A stretch of 5,760 nucleotides of DNA from Halobacteriales archaeon SW_9_67_24. GTDB lineage: Archaea > Halobacteriota > Halobacteria > Halobacteriales > Halococcaceae. Under the pieces are notes generated by a model. It was not told the DNA's origin, made no database searches, and saw only the letters and a program-made list of their open reading frames with translations. This document shows positions 1 to 4,650 of the stretch, piece after piece. The first letter of the stretch is position 1. The number at the start of each line of letters is the position of its first letter. Location: assembly GCA_003022685.1 (NCBI GenBank), contig PXSV01000013.1:1-5760 (forward strand). Direction: 5' to 3'. Made by a program: the position numbers and the translations under genes.

Positions 1-432
1 TTCGCTCTCGACGAACACACCTTCGGAAGTTCGCGCTCGCTCTACTTCTACGATACCGAGGGTAACTGCGTCGAACTCGGCGAGTCCGACGAATCGGGAA
101 CCGGCGTCCTCGGGGTGTTCGAAGTCGTCCTCGAAGTCGCGAACCTCGATCGTGCCGAGTCGTTCTACACCGCGCTCGAGATGGAGCCAGTCGACCGCGG
201 GGGCGACCGCCGGCGGGTCCGGCTCGACGCCGGCCCGTTCGCCCTCGAACTCTGGGAGCCCCAACTGGGCATCGCCGATGCGCGCGGCGGCGTCCACGTC
301 GATTGCGGGTTCGGCGTCGAGGACTCCGAGGCGGCGCTCGAACGGGTCCAGAATCGGGTGTCGGCCGTGGAGCGCACCGACGAGGGGATCAGGGTACGCG
401 ATCCCGACGGCCACTTTCTGACCTTCGTGTAG
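1..432 (+). CDS. VOC (glyoxalase/dioxygenase-fold) family protein, 5' end outside window
   Basis: The reading frame is open from the first base, so the gene begins upstream; 143 residues are visible. Residues 14-28 (RSLYFYDTEGNCVEL) match the closing beta-strand of a VOC module (D-x-D/E-G-N-x-x-E-L pattern). A second module starts near residue 39 (VFEVVLEVANLDRAESFYTAL, the usual strand plus helix) and closes with VRDPDGHFLTFV just before the stop. The protein is therefore a tandem two-module VOC protein, not the short 105-aa protein that the GTG at 115 would give. In the second module the closing acidic ligand of metal-binding members is not evident (LTFV instead of x-E-L), so metal binding there is doubtful. 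VOC proteins include glyoxalase I, ring-cleaving dioxygenases and resistance proteins; no substrate can be assigned. The stop lies 21 nt from the stop of the convergent minus-strand gene. Confidence 0.85.
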   Translation, partial: FALDEHTFGSSRSLYFYDTEGNCVELGESDESGTGVLGVFEVVLEVANLDRAESFYTALEMEPVDRGGDRRRVRLDAGPFALELWEPQLGIADARGGVHVDCGFGVEDSEAALERVQNRVSAVERTDEGIRVRDPDGHFLTFV

Positions 433-453
433 CGTCGGCCGTCGGTTGCGGGG

Positions 454-750
454 TCAGTCGAGCCGGTCGGTGTCGATGGCGACGCCAGGCGGCGTGACCA
501 GCAGAAATCGACGGAAGTGAACGAGTTCGCCACCCAACTCGCGGATGTCGGGCGCGAAGCCGGCCGCGAGGCGTTTCATGTCGCCCTCGACGGCGAGCAC
601 GAGCACCGCGCCGCCCTCGACTTCCGCGACCCACTCCTCGTCGGGCGTCCGGCCGTCGAGCACCCCGAGGACGACCCGACCGGTGCCCTCGGCGTCCTCA
701 TCGACCATCTCGGACTCGATCGTCTGGAGATCGAGGTCGAACTCGCTCAT
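454..750 (-). CDS. Small acidic haloarchaeal protein, probably DUF5779 family
   Basis: This is a 98-aa acidic protein starting at ATG 750-748 with MSEFDLDLQTIESEM. The body alternates hydrophobic strands (RVVLGVLDG near residues 25-33; GGAVLVLAVEG; HFRRFLLVTPPGV near the C-terminus) with acidic turns, which suggests a compact cytoplasmic alpha/beta fold. No catalytic motif, signal peptide or membrane segment is seen. From memory it resembles the haloarchaeal DUF5779 family, whose function is unknown; that name is a recollection and was not checked by a search. High GC at third positions and acidity favour this frame over the plus-strand frame through the same bases. A transposable element begins about 24 nt or less upstream of the start codon, so its native promoter has probably been moved away. 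Confidence 0.75.
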   Translation of the reverse strand: MSEFDLDLQTIESEMVDEDAEGTGRVVLGVLDGRTPDEEWVAEVEGGAVLVLAVEGDMKRLAAGFAPDIRELGGELVHFRRFLLVTPPGVAIDTDRLD

Positions 751-773
751 AGAAGCGGACCAAGCGCGGATAT

Positions 774-792
774 CACGGCCTTTAGGCCGTGG
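774..792 (+). repeat. Left-end hairpin of the IS element
   Basis: CACGGCCT pairs perfectly with AGGCCGTG (774-781 with 784-791), leaving a TT loop; drawn like the right end, it is a 7-bp stem with a TTTA loop. It matches the right-end hairpin at 2128-2146 with one mismatch. In the family, TnpA recognises such imperfect subterminal palindromes as single-stranded hairpins. Confidence 0.8.
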
Positions 793-876
793 AGGAGCGC
801 ACCATTCTGTTCGGATTCGATACGACGATCATGTTGCTCGGTGTCGGCTGTCCGACTCCCGAGTGGTACATTAGCC

Positions 877-883
877 TTTTTAA
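877..883 (+). promoter_or_regulatory. Probable TATA box of tnpB
   Basis: TTTTTAA lies in an otherwise GC-rich context and is centred 27 nt before ATG 907. That is the spacing expected for a leaderless haloarchaeal transcript starting at that codon, and it favours 907 over the in-frame ATG at 898. Confidence 0.5.
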
Positions 884-906
884 CCATAAGTCGTGTTATG
901 ATTGGT

Positions 907-2139
907 ATGGAGGTCCGCCGCACGGTTCCCGTCAAACTCGACGTGGCCGATAGCGATGCGGACCTTCTTCATGAGACGATTCGACAGTTCCTCGATGCCG
1001 CCAACTACGTCGTGGACGCCGCTTGCGACGGCGAGTGGGTCGAAACCCGCAAATCGGTGCTTCACGACGAGACGTATTCCGAAGTACGCGACCGGACGGA
1101 GTTGCACAGCAACCACGTTCAGTCGGCACGCGACCGCGCCGTGGACGCGCTCAAGAGCGTCGTGGCGAAGTGGTCGAAGGGAGAGTACGCCTCGCTTCCG
1201 ACGTTCACCATGCCGTCCGTTGAGTACAACCAGCGCAACGCGACGTTCAATGCCGACCACGCTACGCTCTCGACTGTTGAGGGGCGCATCACCGCCGAGT
1301 ACGTGTTGCCCGACGAGAGCCGCGACACGCCCCACTCGCAGTACCTGTTCAGCGACGAGTACGAGACGACCGGCGCAACGCTCCACTACCGCAACGGAGA
1401 GTTCTTCCTTCACGTCCGAACAAAGGCGGACGTGGACGCCCCCGAACAGCCCGAGAACGGAACAGTTCTCGGGGTTGACCTCGGGATCGAGAACCTTGCT
1501 GTGACTTCCACAGGAACGTTCTGGACGGGCGACGGACTCGACCACTGGCGGACGGAGTACGTCGAACGACGACGCTCGCTGCAAGAGTGCGGCACGCGGT
1601 GGGCGCACGAGAACGTCCAGTCTGTCGGGCGGAAAGAGACGGGACGGTTCGAGCAGTACCTTCATCGCGTGGCGAACGAACTCGTCGGCGAAGCCGTCGA
1701 ACACGGTTGTCCGCATATCGCCTTCGAGCGACTGACGGACATCTGCGATCGAATGCCGCGAGCGCGGAAGTTCCATGAATGGGCGTTCAACCGCCTCTAC
1801 GAGAACGTCTCGTACAAAGCCGAAGCGCGTGGTATCTCGGTCGAACAGGTGAACCCTCGATACACGAGCCAGCGATGCTCGACATGTGGGTTCACTGTCG
1901 AGGCGAACCGCCCGTCGCAGGACTCCTTTTGTTGTCAGTCCTGTGGCTACCAGAACCATGCTGACTACAACGCGGCGAAGAACATCGGACTGAAACTCCT
2001 TCGGAGCCAAATTGGAACCGAGGGAGGCGCACCTGTAGGCGTGCGCCTGAACAGCGGGATGCTGAACACGAGCGGGCTTACATCCGCACCGAGCGAATCG
2101 GTTAGAGTGGGAGTCCATGCTGAATGCCACGGCCGTTAG
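907..2139 (+). CDS. tnpB: TnpB, RNA-guided RuvC endonuclease of the IS element
   Basis: This is a 410-aa protein of normal TnpB length. TnpB is an omega-RNA-guided DNA nuclease related to the ancestors of Cas12. The order is an N-terminal region beginning MEVRRTVPVKLDV, a central OrfB/RuvC-like domain and a C-terminal zinc ribbon. All three RuvC acidic residues are present: D191 in GVDLGIENLA, E274 in IAFERLTDI and D353 in HADYNAAKNIG. The ribbon has C324-x2-C327 (CSTCG) and C343-x2-C346 (CQSCG). The gene looks intact and potentially active. The frame stays open upstream to 517, but that part is antisense to the 98-aa gene and lies before the promoter. ATG 898 is an alternative start adding three residues. 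The stop codon (2137-2139) falls inside the right-end hairpin, so the coding 3' end and the guide-RNA scaffold overlap. Confidence 0.92.
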   Translation: MEVRRTVPVKLDVADSDADLLHETIRQFLDAANYVVDAACDGEWVETRKSVLHDETYSEVRDRTELHSNHVQSARDRAVDALKSVVAKWSKGEYASLPTFTMPSVEYNQRNATFNADHATLSTVEGRITAEYVLPDESRDTPHSQYLFSDEYETTGATLHYRNGEFFLHVRTKADVDAPEQPENGTVLGVDLGIENLAVTSTGTFWTGDGLDHWRTEYVERRRSLQECGTRWAHENVQSVGRKETGRFEQYLHRVANELVGEAVEHGCPHIAFERLTDICDRMPRARKFHEWAFNRLYENVSYKAEARGISVEQVNPRYTSQRCSTCGFTVEANRPSQDSFCCQSCGYQNHADYNAAKNIGLKLLRSQIGTEGGAPVGVRLNSGMLNTSGLTSAPSESVRVGVHAECHGR

Positions 2140-2146
2140 GCCGTGG
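2021..2146 (+). ncRNA. Candidate omega-RNA scaffold (guide would follow from about 2147-2157)
   Basis: TnpB guide RNAs derive from the 3' end of tnpB through the right end, with the guide copied from flanking DNA. Three stems are visible here: AGGCGCAC/GTGCGCCT (2025-2032 with 2041-2048, 8 bp, 8-nt loop); ACCGA/TCGGT (2088-2092 with 2098-2102); and the terminal CCACGGCC/GGCCGTGG (2127-2134 with 2139-2146, GTTA loop). The 5' limit is a guess. The function is inferred from the family; only the stems are seen directly. Confidence 0.45.
2127..2146 (+). repeat. Right-end hairpin of the IS element
   Basis: An 8-bp perfect stem (CCACGGCC/GGCCGTGG) with a GTTA loop contains the tnpB stop codon. It is the partner of the left-end hairpin at 774-792. 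Confidence 0.8.
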
Positions 2147-2177
2147 TAGCCTACACCGGGACTCATCGCGGCCGAAG

Positions 2178-2182
2178 AAAAA
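2178..2182 (-). terminator. Possible T-tract terminator of the ferritin-like gene
   Basis: On the minus strand, TTTTTCTT begins about 43 nt after the stop codon of the ferritin-like gene, the only T-run in a GC-rich spacer. A short stem (CGGCC/GGCCG) lies between the stop and the run. Archaeal polymerase terminates at T-rich tracts, but five T residues is weak. Confidence 0.3.
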
Positions 2183-2224
2183 CTCTCGCTTGTCGGCCGT
2201 CGGCTGGCCGTCCTCGCGCCGGTG

Positions 2225-2674
2225 CTACGAGTATTCCTTGCGGAACCCACGGAACTCGGTCCGGTGGGCCTCCTCGTCGGTGAGGATCGTCACCGCGATG
2301 TCCTCGGTCACGGGATCGTCGGCCTCGTCCGCGGCGCGAATCAGCGATCGGTAGGTGTCGATGGCGTCGTTCTCGGCTTCGAGCACTCCGTCGATCACCG
2401 CCGGCACGTCCGTCGAGTCCTCGGGGGGCTGGAGGCTGTCCTGGTGCACCTCGAAGTCAGCCGACGCCGGCGGGCGCTCGTCGAGCTGTTTCAGCCGCTG
2501 GCCGAGCATCCTGGCGTGGTTGAGCTCCTCGTCGATGTCGGCGTCGAGGCTCTCCTTGATCTCCTCGGCCCGAACCCCGTCGAGCACGATGGAGTTGGTG
2601 AGGTAGTTCATCACGGTCTCGATCTCGTCGCCGTAGGCCACTTTGAGCAGGCGTGTCACCTCGTCGCTCGTCAT
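2225..2674 (-). CDS. Ferritin-like (rubrerythrin/bacterioferritin-type) diiron protein
   Basis: This is a 149-aa acidic, helix-rich protein. The layout is a four-helix ferritin-like bundle with a repeated half. Helix A carries DEIETVMNY (E17/E19), helix B has E50-x-x-H53 (EELNHA), helix C has E101 (EAENDAIDTY) and helix D has E134-x-x-H137 (DEEAHRTEF). Two carboxylate helices plus two ExxH motifs are the classic diiron ligand set, so a role in iron handling or peroxide defence is likely; the precise reaction is not known. No C-terminal rubredoxin-like Cys motif is present, so it is not a full rubrerythrin. ATG 2674 is chosen because the codons between 2731 and 2674 (including TGT, GTA and GCA) look less coding-like. 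ATG 2731 (168 aa) and GTG 2779 are possible longer starts. Transcription probably starts from the TATA box at 2848-2857, giving an unusually long leader. Confidence 0.8.
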   Translation of the reverse strand: MTSDEVTRLLKVAYGDEIETVMNYLTNSIVLDGVRAEEIKESLDADIDEELNHARMLGQRLKQLDERPPASADFEVHQDSLQPPEDSTDVPAVIDGVLEAENDAIDTYRSLIRAADEADDPVTEDIAVTILTDEEAHRTEFRGFRKEYS

Positions 2675-2847
2675 GGGCTCTGCTACACACCCGAGGAACT
2701 TCAGTGTGGCTGCCGGGCCGTCGTCCGACATCCGTCCTGCGTCGACGACCGCGCGCGAGCGGGATCGCCTTCGATCCACCTCGCTCGTGGGCGAAACGAG
2801 CGATCGAGGGCGACGACGTCACGACGGACTCCCCCGAGTTGTATCGA

Positions 2848-2857
2848 GCGATATAAG
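2848..2857 (-). promoter_or_regulatory. Probable TATA box for the ferritin-like gene
   Basis: On the minus strand this reads CTTATATCGC, the best TATA-like box upstream of the ferritin-like gene. Initiation about 26 nt downstream (near 2826) would leave roughly 95-150 nt of leader depending on the start used. The same bases read GATATAAGG on the plus strand, 26-30 nt before TTG 2881 and ATG 2884, so a plus-strand promoter role is not excluded. Confidence 0.45.
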
Positions 2858-2949
2858 GTGTTGGTGACGAACCAAGGTCGTTGATGGCCGTCGGTTTCGC
2901 GGATCGACGATCATGTCGTCGTTCCGATCAGGCGTGGCGGAGCGACAAG

Positions 2950-2955
2950 TTTATG
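2950..2955 (+). promoter_or_regulatory. Probable TATA box of leuA
   Basis: ACAAGTTTATG is a common form of haloarchaeal core promoter. Its centre is 25-30 nt ahead of GTG 2978 (leuA frame) and ATG 2983 (shifted frame), so transcription likely starts at about 2978-2983. It makes the longer GTG start at 2957 unlikely, since that codon would precede the transcript. Confidence 0.6.
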
Positions 2956-2977
2956 AGTGCGATGCGTATGGAGTCGA

Positions 2978-4228
2978 GTGCAATGTCCCACCACACTGTG
3001 GACACGGAGGACACGTCGGCGACCCCGGCGGGTCGAGTTCTTCCAGGGCACACTGGAATCCACAACTGACGTCGACACGGTTCGAATTTTCGACACGACG
3101 CTACGTGACGGCGAGCAGTCGCCACGCACCTCGTTCAGCTACGACGACAAGCGCGAGATCGCTGCGACGCTGGACGAGATGGGAACCCACGTGATCGAGG
3201 CCGGGTTCCCCGTGAACTCCGAGGCGGAGTTCGAGGCCGTGAGCGACATCGCCGCGAGCACGAGTGTAACAACCTGCGGCCTGGCACGCGTCGTCGAAGG
3301 CGACGTCGACGCTGCGCTGGACGCCGGCGTGGAGATGGTCCACGTCTTCGCATCGACCAGCGATGTTCAACTCGAAGACGCGATGCACGCGGGCCGCGAG
3401 GAAATGAAAGAGCGCTCGGTCGAGGCGGTCGAGCGTGCGAAGGCGGCCGGTGTCGAGGTGATGTTCTCGCCGATGGACGCCACCCGCACGGGCGAGGAGT
3501 ACCTCGTCGACGTGATCGAGGCGGTCTCGGCGGCCGGCGTGGACTGGATCAACGTCCCCGACACCTGCGGGATCGCTACCCCCAGCCGATTCGGCGACCT
3601 GATCGAGACCGTCCGCGCGCATACCGACGCGCGGATCGACGTCCACACCCACGACGACTTCGGCCTGGCGAGCGCGAACGCGCTCGCGGGATTCGAGGCC
3701 GGGGCCGAACAGGCCCAGGTGAGCGTCAACGGCATCGGCGAGCGCGCGGGCAACGCCGCCTACGAGGAGGTCGTGATGGCCGCCGAGTCGCTGTATGGCG
3801 TCGACACCGGGATCGACACGACGCGGATCACCGAGCTCGCACGGATCGTCGAACGGATGAGCGGGATCGAGACGCCCGCGAACAAGCCGATCGTCGGCGC
3901 GAACGCCTTCTCGCACGAATCGGGGATCCACGCCGCGGGCGTGATCGAGAACTCCGATACCTTCGAGCCGGGCGTGATGACTCCCGAGATGGTCGGCGCG
4001 GAGCGCGAGCTCGTTCTCGGCAAACACACCGGTCAGCACTCGGTACGCGAGCGGCTCGTCGAGGCCGGCTACCGGCCGACCGACGACGAGGTACGCAAGT
4101 GCACTCGCCGGGTAAAGGACTTCGGCGCGGAGAAGGAGCGGGTCACGATGGACGTTCTGAGGCGGTTCGCGGGCGAGGTCGGGATCGATCGATCGGAGCG
4201 GATCGCCCGGACGGAGGCCGACGACTGA
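2978..4228 (+). CDS. leuA: 2-isopropylmalate / (R)-citramalate synthase, with suspect N-terminus
   Basis: A DRE-TIM-type synthase that condenses acetyl-CoA with 2-oxoisovalerate (LeuA) or pyruvate (CimA) in leucine or isoleucine synthesis. The barrel signature RIFDTTLRDGEQSP has metal ligand D44; HTHDDFG supplies H223 and H225; NGIGERAGN supplies N259 (numbering from GTG 2978). HESGIHAAG and LGKHTGQHSV mark the post-barrel subdomains. At about 416 aa it lacks the C-terminal regulatory domain of the 520-aa bacterial LeuA. LeuA and CimA cannot be told apart by eye; the neighbouring ilvB fits either. The start is uncertain. In the catalytic frame the first 18 codons read as Arg-rich junk (RRTRRRPRR), whereas ATG 2983 one frame away gives a natural acidic start, suggesting a frameshift near 3023-3032. 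The enzyme domain from about 3032 is intact. Confidence 0.88.
   Translation: MQCPTTLWTRRTRRRPRRVEFFQGTLESTTDVDTVRIFDTTLRDGEQSPRTSFSYDDKREIAATLDEMGTHVIEAGFPVNSEAEFEAVSDIAASTSVTTCGLARVVEGDVDAALDAGVEMVHVFASTSDVQLEDAMHAGREEMKERSVEAVERAKAAGVEVMFSPMDATRTGEEYLVDVIEAVSAAGVDWINVPDTCGIATPSRFGDLIETVRAHTDARIDVHTHDDFGLASANALAGFEAGAEQAQVSVNGIGERAGNAAYEEVVMAAESLYGVDTGIDTTRITELARIVERMSGIETPANKPIVGANAFSHESGIHAAGVIENSDTFEPGVMTPEMVGAERELVLGKHTGQHSVRERLVEAGYRPTDDEVRKCTRRVKDFGAEKERVTMDVLRRFAGEVGIDRSERIARTEADD
2983..3069 (+). other. Short ORF: probable true leuA N-terminus in a shifted frame, or an overlapping leader peptide
   Basis: ATG 2983 lies 30 nt after the TATA centre and opens MSHHTVDTEDTSATPAG, acidic and with 14 of the 16 codons after the ATG ending in G or C, as real genes here do. 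The frame runs into a TGA at 3067-3069 after 28 residues. Skipping one base in the C-run 3023-3026 or the GGG at 3030-3032 joins it directly to VEFFQGTLES of LeuA. It holds only one Leu codon, so leucine attenuation is not indicated. A frameshift, natural or a sequencing error, is the simpler reading. Confidence 0.6.
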
Positions 4229-4337
4229 GCCATGTACGCTCAGAGCGCTCCGTCCGACCACCGGCGGGTAGCGCCAGCCCAAACGGGCGGAGGCGGCGAT
4301 GCGATGAATCGTCGCCATGACCCTAGTCGGCGCAACG

Positions 4338-4354
4338 CTTGCAGCGCACGCAAG
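4338..4354. promoter_or_regulatory. Inverted repeat just upstream of the ilvB leader promoter, possible operator
   Basis: CTTGC and GCAAG are separated by 7 nt and end 2 nt before the TATA box. The position suits a regulator acting on TFB/TBP binding. It is short, and no regulator can be named. Confidence 0.2.
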
Positions 4355-4356
4355 GG

Positions 4357-4362
4357 TTATAA
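4357..4362 (+). promoter_or_regulatory. TATA box of the ilvB leader transcript
   Basis: AAGGGTTATAACCG contains TTATAA in a GC-rich setting, a strong haloarchaeal core promoter. Initiation about 26 nt downstream (around 4385-4389) coincides with ATG 4389. No comparable AT-rich box occurs 25-30 nt before the ilvB start at 4651, so ilvB probably has a leader of about 265 nt. Confidence 0.65.
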
Positions 4363-4388
4363 CCGTCCGAATGGAGGGTGTGAGTACG

Positions 4389-4472
4389 ATGTTCCGATCG
4401 ACCGTCGCACGAGGCTCGCAGCCTCGGAGCGGCGCGGTCGGCGTGCGTGTGTCGATTATTGTAGGGGCGTAG
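4389..4472 (+). CDS. Candidate Val/Ile-rich leader peptide of ilvB (27 aa)
   Basis: A short leaderless ORF of 27 codons plus TAG starts where the 4357 promoter should initiate. It opens MFRSTVARG and ends VGVRVSIIVGA: residues 17, 19, 21, 23, 24 and 25 are Val or Ile, six of the last eleven. The codons ATT ATT GTA (4455-4463) are scarce in the flanking genes, which mostly use ATC and GTC/GTG. Acetolactate synthase is the shared enzyme of valine and isoleucine synthesis, and a Val/Ile codon cluster before a stop-overlapping hairpin is how bacterial ilv leaders such as E. coli ivbL sense charged tRNA. An upstream in-frame ATG at 4371 would add six residues but lies too close to the TATA box. 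There is no homology support; the call rests on position, composition and context. Confidence 0.5.
   Translation: MFRSTVARGSQPRSGAVGVRVSIIVGA
4410..4426 (+). promoter_or_regulatory. Hairpin inside the leader-peptide ORF
   Basis: CGAGGCT/AGCCTCG is a perfect 7-bp stem with a CGC loop. It lies in the first half of the mini-ORF, where a ribosome stalled later at the Val/Ile codons would have already melted it. It could be the first stem of an attenuator, but no competing pairing with the second stem was found. Confidence 0.35.
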
Positions 4473-4480
4473 CCCCCTAC
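4461..4480 (+). promoter_or_regulatory. Hairpin overlapping the leader-peptide stop codon, candidate attenuator
   Basis: GTAGGGG (4461-4467) pairs with CCCCTAC (4474-4480), a 7-bp GC-rich stem with a 6-nt loop holding the TAG stop. The 5' arm includes the last Val codon (GTA), so a stalled ribosome would block folding. A pyrimidine-rich segment (CCACCTTCTCCCCC) follows, but there is no long U-run of a classical terminator. Confidence 0.45.
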
Positions 4481-4640
4481 ACCACCTTCTCCCCCGACCC
4501 CCCTGCACCGACCGCACAGCGATCAGCACGCACGACACCCGACACGCGATCCATGCACGACCGACAGCGACCACGAAAACACCGACAACCGGCGGACCGA
4601 CCACGCCAGGCGCATCGCCTACAACCCACGCCGGGAACTG
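4481..4640 (+). other. T-depleted, C/A-rich ilvB leader
   Basis: No plausible gene lies here. From 4504 to 4640 there are only 7 T in 137 nt, with many CGAC and CACG motifs. Two C-runs (4491-4495 and 4498-4503) follow the hairpin and could pair with either the G-run at 4464-4467 or the SD-like G-run at 4640-4644. The RNA would otherwise be weakly structured. Confidence 0.5.
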
Positions 4641-4646
4641 GGGGTG
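4640..4646 (+). promoter_or_regulatory. Shine-Dalgarno-like site of ilvB
   Basis: GGGGGTG differs by one base from GGAGGTG, the complement of the archaeal 16S rRNA 3' end. The G-run ends 6 nt before GTG 4651. It supports GTG as the start and a leadered ilvB transcript. Confidence 0.45.
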
Positions 4647-4650
4647 TGCC

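Larger units (their letters stand above)
774..2156 (+). mobile_element. IS200/IS605-family, IS1341-type element carrying only tnpB
   Basis: A single tnpB gene is flanked by two near-identical imperfect palindromes at 774-792 and 2128-2146 (18 of 19 bases match; the only difference is T at 781 versus G at 2135). Subterminal hairpins at both ends, no terminal inverted repeats, no target duplication and no tnpA are the pattern of tnpB-only IS200/IS605 relatives, which would need a TnpA made elsewhere to move. The exact tips are uncertain. In this family they lie a few to about 20 nt outside the hairpins, so the left tip may be anywhere in about 755-773 and the right tip near 2150-2157. The element lies between two minus-strand genes that would otherwise be roughly 90 nt apart. 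Confidence 0.8.

Noticed and set aside
517..906. Upstream extension of the tnpB reading frame giving a 540-aa protein
   Set aside because: It is antisense to the 98-aa gene, crosses the IS left end, and precedes the TATA box at 877-883; TnpB proteins normally begin near MEVRRTVPVKLDV.
774..2146. CRISPR or tandem-repeat interpretation of the two 19-nt repeats
   Set aside because: There are only two copies, each palindromic, and they flank a transposon gene; they are IS end hairpins.
880..2250. Long minus-strand ORF opposite tnpB
   Set aside because: Arg- and Val-rich translation without recognisable domains; a GC-rich shadow of the well-supported tnpB.
2457..2822. Minus-strand ORF from GTG 2822, near the expected start site of the ferritin-like transcript
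   Set aside because: Position is tempting, but it runs out of frame through the ferritin-like gene and reads as Arg-rich sequence with poor codon character.
4295..4316. Inverted repeat after leuA (GGCGATG with CGTCGCC) as a terminator
   Set aside because: A 7-bp stem including a G-T pair and no T-run follows; chance palindromes are common at this GC content.
3101..4318. Long minus-strand ORF opposite leuA
   Set aside because: Shadow of the leuA catalytic domain; it has no family signature, and the plus strand carries conserved synthase motifs.
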